From assembly GCA_009760855.2 (NCBI GenBank), contig WPIO01000075.1:7501-71500 (forward strand): a DNA stretch of 64,000 nucleotides. The letters are read 5' to 3'. The notes beneath the pieces are model-generated. The model had not been told where the DNA came from. It ran no database searches and was given only the letters and a program-made list of their open reading frames with translations. The DNA is from Cristatella mucedo. Taxonomy: Eukaryota; Bryozoa; Phylactolaemata; Cristatellidae. Each line of letters begins with the position of its first letter. The stretch's first letter is position 1. The translations under genes were made by a program, and so were the position numbers. Shown here one piece after another: positions 34,622 to 45,224 of the stretch.

Positions 34622-35959
34622 ATGGCCGACAGTGGCTATCCCAGCTATCCCATGGATCAGGAGGCGTACTATCGGACGCAGCCCGGGAATTTTCCGTGTG
34701 ATGACGACTCTTTAGAAGCAGGAACTCGAGTTAGGTACGAGCATGAAAGATCAGTAGATTGGCGGCTACGGGGGCACCAAGGTGATTCCCAGCTAACGTC
34801 AGATATGGGTTTGGGTGGTGCCACAGCAGTGAGAGTCCGACAGGGCCCTGAGCCCGTAGCTACACCACATGAGTATCTTGCTGGTGCCACATGGCCGGCA
34901 GGTTGCGCCAGCATGCCCGCAGTCAGACCCCAGACGCAGATAACCAGTCAACTGCCACTGCTGAGTGTCGGCCAGGGCCAAATGAGTGTTGGCAGGGAGC
35001 CACCGTGCATCCCGTACACTCCAGGCCCAGTAGTCACGTTAAAGGGCTTTAGCGATGATGCGACCGAATCATTCATGGACTGGTATAAGCGATTCTGTGT
35101 ACTTGCGAGGGGCTGCGGATGGACTAGTGATATCCAGCGGGATAAACTAGGCATGTTTTTTGAGGGCAGGGCGACAAGGGTGTACCTCAGAGCAACGGAG
35201 TCGCTGGGTAGCTACTACACCCTCGAGCAGCTGGTAGAAGCTCTGAGAGCAGTTTTTGAACGGAGTGGGTGGCAGGAGGCTGCTAGAATGCGCTTGTGTT
35301 CCAAGCAACAATTGTCGCAGCAAAGTGTGTACGAATTTTATGAATGCATCTTGAAGGATGCAGGAATAGCGTACCCTGCTATGGCCGCTGCCGATCTCGA
35401 TGGGGTACTGCTTCCGATTTTTGTGCGTGGTTTAAACCCACGTATTGGCGAACATGTGTTTCGCCATGGGTGTCGCGACTTGAATGAAGCTCTGAGATAC
35501 GCCGAACGTTGCGAAGAGCTGGAGAGGCAGACACGGGTTAGCGGGTGGGGCAGCAGGCCCATGGTAGGGCAATCCAGTGGCATGGGCCTTCGTGGAACAG
35601 GTGCCACTATGGTAAGCCCTAGTGAGCAACTCTTGGCATCCCAGTTTGAGCGCCTTTGTGACATAGAAGCTAGACTCAAATTAAGAGAAGTTTCGACCAG
35701 TCCTAGGGGCAATCGTGGTGGGCGACCAGACGATGCTTATACCCACGATAGACGGCCGATTTGTCGACGATGCAAGCAGCCTGGCCATATAGAACGGCAG
35801 TGCAGGCGAGAGCAGGCCCAGATGCGCAGCGGACCTGCCAGGGCTTCCACGTGTTGCTCCCCGCCTTCGAGCAATAACCCATGCTGGGGCTGCAGGTGTC
35901 CTGCAGGGCTGGGAAAACCCAGTCCAGACGGAGCGCGAGCTGACCGAGAGCCCCCCTAG
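34622..35959 (+). CDS. Retrotransposon Gag
   Basis: 445 codons. A Pro/Gln-rich N-terminus, then a capsid-type gag domain at about residues 140-300 (FMDWYKRFCVLARG, YYTLEQLVEALRAVF, LPIFVRGLNP), then one CCHC zinc knuckle CRRCKQPGHIERQC at about residue 380. Gag packages the element's RNA into particles. The last 40 or so residues are Cys/Pro-rich and unlike the rest. Sequence in the pol frame is already open there, so true Gag probably shifts frame before its apparent stop. Confidence 0.9.
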   Translation: MADSGYPSYPMDQEAYYRTQPGNFPCDDDSLEAGTRVRYEHERSVDWRLRGHQGDSQLTSDMGLGGATAVRVRQGPEPVATPHEYLAGATWPAGCASMPAVRPQTQITSQLPLLSVGQGQMSVGREPPCIPYTPGPVVTLKGFSDDATESFMDWYKRFCVLARGCGWTSDIQRDKLGMFFEGRATRVYLRATESLGSYYTLEQLVEALRAVFERSGWQEAARMRLCSKQQLSQQSVYEFYECILKDAGIAYPAMAAADLDGVLLPIFVRGLNPRIGEHVFRHGCRDLNEALRYAERCEELERQTRVSGWGSRPMVGQSSGMGLRGTGATMVSPSEQLLASQFERLCDIEARLKLREVSTSPRGNRGGRPDDAYTHDRRPICRRCKQPGHIERQCRREQAQMRSGPARASTCCSPPSSNNPCWGCRCPAGLGKPSPDGARADREPP

Positions 35960-35972
35960 CCCACCGGTTTGA

Positions 35973-37883
35973 CTAGCACGGGTACCGCAGGTCGGGAAAG
36001 CCCTAGGCTCTCGAGAGGGCATCCTCACAACGGTGGTGGACCTGCAGGTAGATGGCCATGATGTGGCTGGACTTCTAGACTCCGGGGCCGAAATCTCGTT
36101 AGTTGATGCTAAGTATGCTACAGCCTGGGGCTTGAAGTTGAATAAGTCCACCATGAAGGCCGTCGGGGTGACCGGGGCACCACTGGATATCATAGGCACA
36201 GCCAGTGTCCTTATCACTATAGCGAAGTTGGTAAGGAGGCACGTGGTGCATGTAGCCGAGGGTAGCTCATTTCCAGTGCTACTAGGGACCGACTTTCTTA
36301 GGAAACTTCCCCCTCTAACTCCGGACTACGAGCATGGTGTAGCGACTATTGGGACCCATACAATAAACTTACGGAGCAACCGCTCCTTTGACCCACCTGA
36401 GATGGATGTATGTGTGCCAGAGGACCTAAATATTGCACCTAGGTGCGAGCAGTTGGTCAGATGTCCTGTGACGACTGCAGTAGAGGTTGAATGGCTTTTC
36501 GAGCCCAACGAAGGGAGGCTGGCAGGGCTGGGTCTGGCTGCAGCTAGGGCCATAGTCGTATCGCGGGGCTGGGTCCCAGTGCGGCTCATTAATACTGGCC
36601 ACCACCCGGTCCGACTCAAGCTGGGCACTCACATTGGTAGACTGCTTCCAGTTGAGTCCAGAGTGGATGTACAAAACAGGCCAGCCACTGAAGTCTGTGG
36701 CGTTAGGGAAGTGGCATCGGACGAGTTCCAGCTTGATCTTTCAGGAACTAGCTTGAAACCACAGGAGCAGCAGCAGCTGCGAGATCTCCTGATTGATTAT
36801 CGGGATGTTTTCTCAAGTGGGAGCTTAGACCTCGGCCTGCTAGAACAAGTGCAGCACCAAATAGACACCGGGAGTTCGAGGCCTATTCGGGCCAGGCCCT
36901 ACCCTGTACCTCAGGCACTGCGATCCGAAGTAGACAACCAGGTACGCGACATGCTCGAAGCCGGCGTGATCGAAGAGTCGTGTAGCCCATGGAGCTCGCC
37001 GGTAGTACTAGTCAAGAAGAAGGACGGTACCTACCGGTTCTGTGTTGATTATAGGCGGCTTAACTCGGTAATGGTCAAGGACAGCTACCCATTACCTCGG
37101 CCAGACGAGGTTTGTCAATTGTTAGGGGGTGCACGATATTTCAGCACTCTCGACCTCGCCTCAGGGTACTGGCAGATAGCGATGCACCCTGAGGACAAGG
37201 CAAAGCATGCCTTTGTGACTTACAATGGGCAGTACCAGTTTAAGAAGATGAGCTTTGGGCTGTGCAATGCACCAGGTACGTTTCAGCGAGCCATGGACTT
37301 CGTCCTAGCGGGTCTTCAACGGACGACTTGCTTAATTTATATAGACGACATATTGGTCTTTTCGAGGAGCTTTGAGGAACATCTCGTTCGGCTTGGGGAG
37401 GTTCTGGATAGGATGAGAGCAAATGGTCTCAAGATCAAACCCTCAAAATGCCACTTCGCCAGAGACGAAGTGTGTTATCTGGGGCACGTACTGTCCCCGG
37501 ATGGTATATTGCCAGATCCTGGGAATGTGGACAAGATTCTGCATTACCCACCACCCAGGGATGCACAGGAGGTCAGGCAGTTCCTTGGACTGGCCTCTTA
37601 CTATCGCAAGTTTGTGCCCGGGTTTGCCAAAATTGCTGTGCCGCTAAACAACCTGCTGCGAAAGGGTGAGCGCTTCGTGTGGTCGAGGGAATGTGAGCGT
37701 TCCTTCAAGGATCTCCGGGACCGGCTGTGTGCAAAGCCAATTCTTAGGTTCCCAGACTTTGCTGCACCCTTTGTTCTTAGTACAGATGCCAGTGGTACTG
37801 CTCTAGGAGCCGTTCTCGGGCAGGTGGGTGGACGGGAAGGAGCATGCCGTGGCCTATTTCAGCCGGATTCTGAACAAGGCTGA
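35973..37883 (+). CDS. Pol, first part: protease and reverse transcriptase (frame-broken)
   Basis: This frame is +1 relative to Gag. It is open upstream within Gag but interrupted by a TGA at 35,970-35,972; the first clear start is a GTG at 36,033. Protease: LLDSGAE near 36,070. Reverse transcriptase: VDYRRLN, LDLASGYWQI, SFGLCNAPGTFQR and the catalytic YIDD near 37,340. The RNase H domain starts at STDASGTALGAVL, but a one-base frame change near 37,820-37,827 sends the frame into a premature stop. The domain continues in the next frame. A single continuous Pol cannot be made from this copy as read. Confidence 0.9.
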   Translation, partial: LARVPQVGKALGSREGILTTVVDLQVDGHDVAGLLDSGAEISLVDAKYATAWGLKLNKSTMKAVGVTGAPLDIIGTASVLITIAKLVRRHVVHVAEGSSFPVLLGTDFLRKLPPLTPDYEHGVATIGTHTINLRSNRSFDPPEMDVCVPEDLNIAPRCEQLVRCPVTTAVEVEWLFEPNEGRLAGLGLAAARAIVVSRGWVPVRLINTGHHPVRLKLGTHIGRLLPVESRVDVQNRPATEVCGVREVASDEFQLDLSGTSLKPQEQQQLRDLLIDYRDVFSSGSLDLGLLEQVQHQIDTGSSRPIRARPYPVPQALRSEVDNQVRDMLEAGVIEESCSPWSSPVVLVKKKDGTYRFCVDYRRLNSVMVKDSYPLPRPDEVCQLLGGARYFSTLDLASGYWQIAMHPEDKAKHAFVTYNGQYQFKKMSFGLCNAPGTFQRAMDFVLAGLQRTTCLIYIDDILVFSRSFEEHLVRLGEVLDRMRANGLKIKPSKCHFARDEVCYLGHVLSPDGILPDPGNVDKILHYPPPRDAQEVRQFLGLASYYRKFVPGFAKIAVPLNNLLRKGERFVWSRECERSFKDLRDRLCAKPILRFPDFAAPFVLSTDASGTALGAVLGQVGGREGACRGLFQPDSEQG

Positions 37884-39732
37884 ACGTAATTACTCTACCG
37901 TTGAGCGGGAGGCATTAGCCGTCATAGCAGCGGTGCGCCACTTTCGAGGGTACCTTTATGGCCACCGGTTCTCTGTCCTGACGGATCACCAGCCTTTGGT
38001 GTGGGTCCTTAAAGGGAACCACGAATCTCGGCGCTTAGCAAAGTGGGCATTGGAGCTACAGGAGTACGATATGGATGTGAAATATCGTTGTGGGAAGGCT
38101 AATGCCAATGCTGATGCTCTGTCACGTTTACAAGACCCGGCTCCTGCTGGCTTCGTGGGCACTGTCGTTGCAGCCGAGGCTGACCCTGCGTACATGAGGA
38201 AAATGCAGTTGAACGATTCGTTGCTGCGCTGCCTAATGGATTCGTTGCAGGGGAACGATGTCGGACACTGCACACAGGAGCAAAGACAATACGTAAACGA
38301 TCATCGCTCATCGTTCGTTCTGCTCCCGAATGGGTGTCTCTATCGGGCTGTCGTCGGAAGGCGCCGTAAGCAGCTGGTGGTACTTGCTGCCCTCCGACTG
38401 CATGTTAAGCGGGAGTGCCACGATAGTCTATTCGGAGCACATTTGGGCACCCAGAAAACCCTGAGCCGCGTGCAAGAGCGATACTTCTGGCCAGGCATGG
38501 CAGAAGACATCGCGGAGTATGTAAGGACGTGCATCGCATGCCACTCCAAAAAGCGGCCTCGGCAATGGGCAAAAGTGCCTCTGAAGAGCATCCCAGTGGA
38601 ACGACCTTGGCAACGAGTTGCCATAGACATAGTGAAGCTGCCAGTAACATCGTCAGGGAACCGGTACATACTAGTGATGACCGACTGCTTCACCAAGTGG
38701 CCCGAGGCTAGAGCGATTCCGGACCAGACAGCACTGACCTGTGCCAAAGTCTTCATGGAAGAGATTGTCTGCCGGCACGGTGTTCCCGATCAGGTCCTCT
38801 CTGACCGTGGGGCCAACTTTATGTCTCGAATGCTCGAGCGGGTGTGTCGCATGATGTCTATCGACCAATTGCACACATCGCCGTATCACCCGCAGACTGA
38901 TGGGCTAGTAGAGCGCTTGAATGGCACGCTTGTACAGATGCTTTCCATGTTTGCCAGCAGCAACCAGCGTGATTGGGACTTGTACATACCGTACGTGCTG
39001 TTTGCCTATCGAACTTGCTTTCACGAGTCGACTCGCTGCAGCCCATTTTTCATGAACCACGGGCGAGAGGCTCGTTTGCCAATAGACCTAGTTTTGCCTG
39101 TTGACGAGCTGTGTGAAGCCGGGGACGGCTATGTGCAGGCCATGCATGATAAGCTTGTCGAAGCATGGGAAGTAGCAAGGCAGAACATTCAGGCTGCTCA
39201 GGCCAAGCAAAAGCGGCAGTACGACCGTACTGCTACAGAATCCACCCTGAAGGTCGGTGACTACGTGTATGTTTATACACCCAGGCCCCGGAGGGGTCTT
39301 TCACCAAAGTTGCAACACCTGTGGCGAGGTCCCCTCCTTATTGTGGACCGTACTGACACGAACGTTCGCGTTGTGGACGAACACGACACTGCTGGCACAC
39401 CTAGCACAGTACATATCAACCGCTGCAAACCAGCTTGGCGCAGGGCAACAGGACTGCCACCTGCTGACCTGGAGGACGAGCTTCCCACGCCAAGCACTTC
39501 CGATGAGGCAGATGGAGGGGAAATTAATGATGATCAGCCACCAGCCACTGCGGATCACGCTGAAGAAGAGCCTGTCGAACCGACGGCGACACCTCAACTC
39601 GACGAAGAACTCACGCTCGGAGTTGGACCAGATACTGCCTCACTAAGCGATCGGGCTAATGCAGGCCCAGCTGGCTCACGGCAAAGCTCGCGCCAGAGGA
39701 AGCCCAATCCTCGTTTTTCAGAATTTGTGTAA
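37828..39732 (+). CDS. Pol, second part: RNase H remainder and integrase
   Basis: 634 codons in a third frame. RNase H remainder (STVEREALAVIAAVRHFRGY, LTDHQPL). Integrase: an HHCC zinc-binding region ending CIACHSKK, a catalytic core with Asp in AIDIVKLP (about 38,625), Asp in LSDRGANF (about 38,800) and Glu in LVERLNG (about 38,910). Then a GPY/F-like C-terminal module (LWRGPLLIVDRT) and an acidic tail ending RFSEFV. No chromodomain is evident. Integrase inserts the cDNA into the host genome. Confidence 0.9.
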   Translation: MDGKEHAVAYFSRILNKAERNYSTVEREALAVIAAVRHFRGYLYGHRFSVLTDHQPLVWVLKGNHESRRLAKWALELQEYDMDVKYRCGKANANADALSRLQDPAPAGFVGTVVAAEADPAYMRKMQLNDSLLRCLMDSLQGNDVGHCTQEQRQYVNDHRSSFVLLPNGCLYRAVVGRRRKQLVVLAALRLHVKRECHDSLFGAHLGTQKTLSRVQERYFWPGMAEDIAEYVRTCIACHSKKRPRQWAKVPLKSIPVERPWQRVAIDIVKLPVTSSGNRYILVMTDCFTKWPEARAIPDQTALTCAKVFMEEIVCRHGVPDQVLSDRGANFMSRMLERVCRMMSIDQLHTSPYHPQTDGLVERLNGTLVQMLSMFASSNQRDWDLYIPYVLFAYRTCFHESTRCSPFFMNHGREARLPIDLVLPVDELCEAGDGYVQAMHDKLVEAWEVARQNIQAAQAKQKRQYDRTATESTLKVGDYVYVYTPRPRRGLSPKLQHLWRGPLLIVDRTDTNVRVVDEHDTAGTPSTVHINRCKPAWRRATGLPPADLEDELPTPSTSDEADGGEINDDQPPATADHAEEEPVEPTATPQLDEELTLGVGPDTASLSDRANAGPAGSRQSSRQRKPNPRFSEFV

Positions 39733-40144
39733 AGTTCGTATGTTCCATGGTATGCGAAAGGTTCAACCGTTAGTGCCATGTGTTTCCTGTGATTTTAGGT
39801 CGACCTCGACTCCGGTCAACGCGCATCGTGGAACATTTGGGACTTTGACCAACAGCAACCGTCTGGCCACCTCATGATGATGATGCCCACAGAGGACAGT
39901 GACCGCTAGCTCGCCAGAAACTCGCCAGGAGCGGCTGTGCCTCGTGAAAAGGACATCGTCTGATAACTTTGAGAGGACATTTTAGATTAGTTCGTAGCAC
40001 TAATAGACTTGTAATCGTGATTACTCGGTGTAATGCTCATGAGCAATCGCTGTGTATTTGGAGCCTCTGTGGTAGTTAAACGACATGTCCGCAGAGTGGA
40101 TGGTTGTAAATGCGAGGACGCATCTTCCCCCGGATGGTGACATA

Positions 40145-40671
40145 TGTACCCTAGAGTAGGCGGACCCACTGACATTCGATATGTCGGGCTGGGCGTTGCC
40201 TTGCCCCGGAAGGGAAAAGCCTGGGGTCAGCTCCCAGAGTTCCGAGGACGGGAACTGGGTACAACGTGCTCGCTCTCTTTCGGCGGAAGCTCTCGACGGT
40301 GTTGGACGTCCGCTCCGTCTATCACAGAGTACTCAGCTAGCCGGGTCTTGGACGGCGTATGCTTGTACTGGTGAGACGGAGTCCTGCGACGGTGCGACTG
40401 TGGAAGCCGACTGAGCACTAACACGTTTGTTCGCGCTTGCGGCGTCATCCCGCGCCCCTGTAGTTTACCTTGTACAGGAACTTCCTCTGTAGGCTTGTTT
40501 AGTGCCCTCCTTTGTATAGCGCATGCGTGTGTATTATATAAAGTGTTGTGTACCCGATTGATCACGCGTGAACCACTGTTACCAAAGGGCCCGGCGTAAC
40601 GACCCAGAACGGACATAGATAGTAGCGAGCCATAGTGGGAGTTAGCCGCTGGCCCATTGAACTCGGTTACA
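40145..40671 (+). repeat. 3' LTR
   Basis: 527 bp, same sequence as the 5' LTR on reading. The usual polypurine tract just before a 3' LTR is not obvious: the preceding bases read CCCCCGGATGGTGACATA. Confidence 0.95.
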
Positions 40672-40675
40672 GCAG

Positions 40676-41020
40676 TAAATTACTCAGCAGCGTCGGCGGC
40701 GCTGGAAAATGGAGTAATGCTAAGAGAGAAGCTTAAGAGAGATCTCTCTTTACGGGCCTGCTTCAGGAGCAGCAGCATTCTATGTTGGTTTGCAGAAAAT
40801 CAACGCGCTGGATTTCAGTGCTCCCGACTTATGCTATCATATATATGTTTATTATAATTACTATAATATCTAGTGTGCGTAGAATTGTCGAGGCTCTCCT
40901 CTTTCGTCAAAGACTCATTTGTCGCACTTCTGATTCGCACGTGCTCACCAAATAAGCCGCCTGCCTATTCTAGCTCGCTCATCGATTCACAAACCGCGTA
41001 ATAATGCATCTGCCGCCCTT
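40676..41020. other. Unassigned stretch
   Basis: Flank of the LTR element. No gene or recognisable repeat is seen. Confidence 0.4.
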
Positions 41021-41915
41021 TGACGCTGCAGCACCTAGACTAATAGCTTTTTCTTACAAGAATGGTGCAGTGCTAGGTGTCATATTCCAAAGCGACCTCT
41101 CGTTAGACGACCACATCAGCTCCACAGTCAAATCTGCCTATTGTCAGCCTCACAACATTGCTAAAATTAGGGCTTGTTTAGATAAGGATATCACGTACAA
41201 GTTGGTCCATGCAGTCGTGACATCCCGTCTAGACTTCTGCAACTCACTGCTTACTGGCCTACCAGCATGTGCGATCAGGCGATTGCAGCTGGTGCCAAAC
41301 TCTGCAGCTAGGCTTGTCTGTCGTGAGCGTCGCAGTTGCCACATTACTCCACTTCTCGCCGACCTGCCCTGGCTACCAGTGAGGCAACGGATTGACTTCA
41401 AGGTTTTGTCGCTCACTTTTAGGTCTCTTCATTCTATGGCTCCAGCCTATCTTTCAGATATACTCCCCAAATCAGGCCAAGCATCGTACCACCCGCTTTT
41501 CGGAATCCAACAGTCTGGAAATACCTCGTACAAACCTTAAATCCTTTGGAGACCGTGCAGTTAGTTCGTATGCTCCCAAAGCCTGGAACTCCCTCCCGAC
41601 TTGCGTCAGAACATCCCCTGACCTGACCACATTTAAAAGAAACTTAAAAACACACCTATTTAGGACAGCATTTAGTGGGTCCCTGTGATTCGTCCTTGAT
41701 GTGCTTATGCGTGCTGACACTGTGCATGCTGCCACTAACCACATTTGCATGTTGACCCTGTGCATGTCACCCCTAACCATGTTATTCATTTGTTTTTCAA
41801 GCATGATTTTACTTACTATTCTATTGCATATCACTTTGCAGCAAATGTAAAGCGCCTAGAAAGAGATTAAGTTCTCTGAGGGCGCTTTATCAAGTGCAAT
41901 ATTATTATTATTATT
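41020..41915 (+). mobile_element. LINE family A, best 3' end
   Basis: Open frame 41,004-41,540, shifting to 41,392-41,688, encodes the C-terminal half: DHISSTVKSAY, LVHAVVTSRLDFCNSLLTGL, CHITPLLADLPWLPVRQRID, YAPKAWNSLPTC and LTTFKRNLKTHLF. The 3' end carries a two-step hairpin at 41,849-41,888 (AAAGCGCC with GGCGCTTT, and AGAGA with TCTCT inside it), followed by AAGTGCAATA and (TTA)n. The reverse-transcriptase catalytic core is absent (5'-truncated). Confidence 0.9.
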
Positions 41916-44140
41916 ATTATTAAGACTGCGTAAAAATGCCAATGTACTTATAAATACTTATAAATTAGAAAGCACACGAAACATATGTACGCTAGAAAAT
42001 AGGAAACTCTCCGGCAAGGCAGCCTTATCCAAAGCGGAATAAATTTCATTGTCAATATTTAATTAAGTACCTCTCATCTGCACAGCCTCAAAAATGCCTT
42101 ATAACACCCGTTGCCACACAAGTAGTGAGTAATGCTGATTTTGCCTGCTGTAAGAATTGAACTCGCTGCCTGGGTTGGGTAGGAATGACTCTGAGATGCC
42201 AATAAATGAAGTACACTTGTGAAGGATCTTCCAAACATTTGGCCTACCGAAGCCCGTAATTTGAATAATGACTAATACACTTGCTCGCATCATGTACTCA
42301 TACGTACAACAGTATTCGGGGATCATTTTCTGTGAATTTGTCAAGGATTTTATAACGGCTCAATGTTTCACTAAATGCACCGCATGCGACATTGAGCTTT
42401 CTTCAATAAGCGATGACTTCCTTTCTTGGTCAGATGAACAACCGCTGTGGCTCGGGTGGAGCTCTACTCGACTCAGTTACATCAGCGAATTCTAAAAGTA
42501 CTTCATTAATTAGTACGACCGTTGCTGCAGCTTCTGAAGCGGAAGGAGTATTTTGTTAGTGAGCGGCCAGCGGATACCACGCTGGTTAGGCCCAGCTAAG
42601 GCTCGCCTCGACCAAGGTCAATGTGAATGCATTTGACTATGCAAACTCAAGAGATCAAATTAGGGCGCTGTGCGAATGAATTATATTTTATTTTATGTTA
42701 TAAGATTACGGTGCCAGCACCCTTGGTGCAGCCTTCTTAAAAAACATAGGGAATGTTCTAAATACGGTCTTTTTGTGTCGGCTTAGAGCGCTGCCGTTCA
42801 AGAAGCCAGTTTAGCTTATGCTGCACTCTGTGTGTGCTATCCAGTACTCCGTGGCAGTGGTTTATGTCTATTTTAATTGACCGCTGAAAGTAAGTTTTGA
42901 ATTGAACATGATTTGAACCTAGGTTCGCAGGATGCAGAAAATTCTGCATTGGCCATCGCAGCTTTCGAGACAGTCGTTTCCGTTTTTAAAGTGGTTCATG
43001 TGGCGATGCTAGTAATCACATTTTTAGATCAGAAATCGGTAGGAGCGCTTAGACGCGATTGGCTACACTTATACCCAATTAACCGTTTAAGCAAGTGAAG
43101 ATCCTGTATTAATTTATTGGATGATTCAACACTTTACAGACCTTCTGTTTCTGCAATCGATTTGTCTAAAGTTGCTATTGTTAAAGCTTGCCAATCTAGA
43201 CGCATCTCAAGGAACAGCAACATTGCATCAAATAGGCCGCTTATCTGCTACTCCTGAAAAACTAGCTAATCCGTTAGTACCTCTCAAATGTGACCGCAAT
43301 TTTCTGGTTATAGTCGTATCAGACTCACTAACTTAGTCACTAGAGTCATTAAAATGTGTAAGGTCAACTGAACGAGATTGGTTTGGCAGGAAATGTCAAC
43401 AATGCTTCTATGATAAGGAAAAAGCTGTCCCTATCTAGATAAGGAAAAATTGTCATGCTTGGCTAAAGACTTTACATGTATGTCTAAATGGTGAAAAGAA
43501 ACAGTTATAATGTTTACACGGATTATTGCAGCTGGCTCGCATCGGGCTATGGTCTTGGGAGACTCGATGGTCTGGCATACTGCACAGTCTGCAGTCTGAC
43601 ATTATTATATGCCAGTTTCCGAATAACTAAAATACTTTAGGTTCATTTTGGCATCCGAATCGCGAGGTATTTGATTTTGTGCAAGGGCTAAAAGGCTCAA
43701 CTGCAAACTTGCCAATATTAAAAAGACCATATCGTTCGCTCACGGGTGAACGATTGACTGGTACCAAAGGAAATCGTGTGATCTAGCGGTTTCTAAAATG
43801 CGTCATGCCTCTGTTGAAGATTGCCGTAGCCCTAAAAGAGCACTTAGAGTGTTTGAAGTCCAGCCTGCATCTCCTGACTGTAGAAGCATGTGCTGTAGCA
43901 GGTGCTTTGGCTGTGCTCATGCTCACGGTCCTCTACCGGCGTGCTTATCCAAATTACCAGATTGCTGCTAGACTGGCAATTAGCATCAATAATTTTTAAT
44001 TTTAATAATTGTTAATGTAAGTAATTAATGCACCCGATAAAGCTCCGAAAGTAATGTAGTCCCCCCATAGACAGGCAGGCACCGCCTTTAACAGCTGTAT
44101 CAACAGACTAAGGCATAGAGGTAAAAGCAGCATTGTATAT
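41915..44140. other. Unassigned AT-rich stretch
   Basis: Short open frames only. At 42,608-42,645 a block like that at 54,926-54,955 recurs (AAGGTCAATGTGAATGCATT), probably a SINE scrap. No gene is supported. Confidence 0.4.
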
Positions 44141-44142
44141 AA

Positions 44143-44188
<46 letters not shown>
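44139..44188. repeat. (TA)n microsatellite
   Basis: TA dinucleotides with TAAATA interruptions. Confidence 0.9.
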
Positions 44189-44191
<3 letters not shown>

Positions 44192-44499
44192 CTTATGTCC
44201 CGAGTTTGTGCAATTTTTTTGTCACTGTTTGCGAAGATTACAAAATGTAGCTTATTTTATTTTAACAGTTCAAGCTTGATACTTGTGAGCTTGTGCATGC
44301 TTTTCAAAGCATAATACCTTTCTTGTCATTACTCTCGGTTGATACATCAAAGTTTTCTCGCATTGCAAGGTGCACCGTGCTTGATTTTGTGGGATCTATA
44401 CAAAATGCTTGCTGAAATCTTGTAGTATTTATTGTGTTATAGTATGCGCTAGCTGCAGCACCTGAAGGGAGAAAATCGCCGATCCTCGCCCACCGTTGT

Positions 44500-45035
44500 G
44501 AACGGATCGGCGAGGTGGATCGGCGCAATCGGCTTAGTCAATTGCTTTTCGCAGTTTATCCTCTACATCTTGCCTACTTAATCGCCAAGTGCAATCTCGG
44601 CTTTTATTTGCATGCAACCAAAGGCACATCTGTACCTTCCTTCCTCTTCGATCCCTCTTGCCTCCTTCGAGCCCACCAACAAATCGAACTCTTTTAAACT
44701 CACTGGCTGTATGTATTGCCGACATTCATACACTAATGACAATGCCTTTCGTAATTTGAACATCCGTGTTGCTAGTTGCGGGAAAATCTAACGTTACTCA
44801 GAAATTAGAGAGTCAAACCTTCGAAATAGATATCTCTTGTGGCATCCGGACGCAATCAGTGTCCTCTGCCAAGCGAACTTTAATTTGGCGACCACATCAG
44901 TTGCTAAGTTTGCCAACTTTCAACTAAATACCATTGCCACCGTCCTTCCTTTGCAGCAAATGTAAAGTGCGTAGACAGAGATAGAGTTCTCTGAGGGCGC
45001 TATATCAAGTGCATTATTATTTTCATAATTATTAT
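44500..45035 (+). mobile_element. LINE family A relic with 3' tail
   Basis: LFAVYPLHLAYLIAKCNLGF on + corresponds to the reverse-transcriptase stretch VYNLPLANVLAKQNLGF of the copy at 15,500. The catalytic box following it has decayed. The tail GCAAATGTAAAGTGCGTAGA with TTCTCTGAGGGCGCTATATC is at 44,955-45,010. Confidence 0.65.
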
Positions 45036-45049
45036 TGTTATGTGACAGT

Positions 45050-45200
45050 TTATATAAGGATAGCCAAGCTGGCTCATACATTTGTAACGTCAAATCTCGA
45101 CAGGGGGAAACGCAGATCTTCCTGCCCGCCTACTACGAGGCTTCTAGTTGACGGAGAACTCTGCTGCTAGACTCATCTAATGTGAACGCCGTGATTCACC
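45050..45200 (+). mobile_element. LINE family A scrap
   Basis: AHTFVTSNLDRG on + matches VHAFVTSRLDFC of family A. The following CTGCTGCTAGACTCATCTAATGTGAACG fits the next block. About 150 bp only. Confidence 0.5.
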
Positions 45201-45224
45201 GATGTAGGAGCAGCGACTCATAGT

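Larger units (their letters stand above)
33907..40671 (+). mobile_element. Ty3/gypsy LTR retrotransposon, full length (6,765 bp)
   Basis: Two 527-bp LTRs start TGTACCC and end TTACA, and are flanked by a 4-bp direct repeat GCAG (33,903-33,906 and 40,672-40,675) as expected of a target-site duplication. The interior encodes Gag, then protease-reverse transcriptase-RNase H-integrase in that order, the gypsy order. The LTRs appear identical, which implies a recent insertion, yet the coding region has frame breaks. It lies between the two CEP164-like genes in the same orientation. Confidence 0.95.

Noticed and set aside
34669-34914. Minus-strand frames across the LTR retrotransposon
   Set aside because: Shadows of gag and pol; the domain-bearing frames are all on +.
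44139-44188. TA runs as origins or promoters
   Set aside because: Plain microsatellites with no gene start in the right position.
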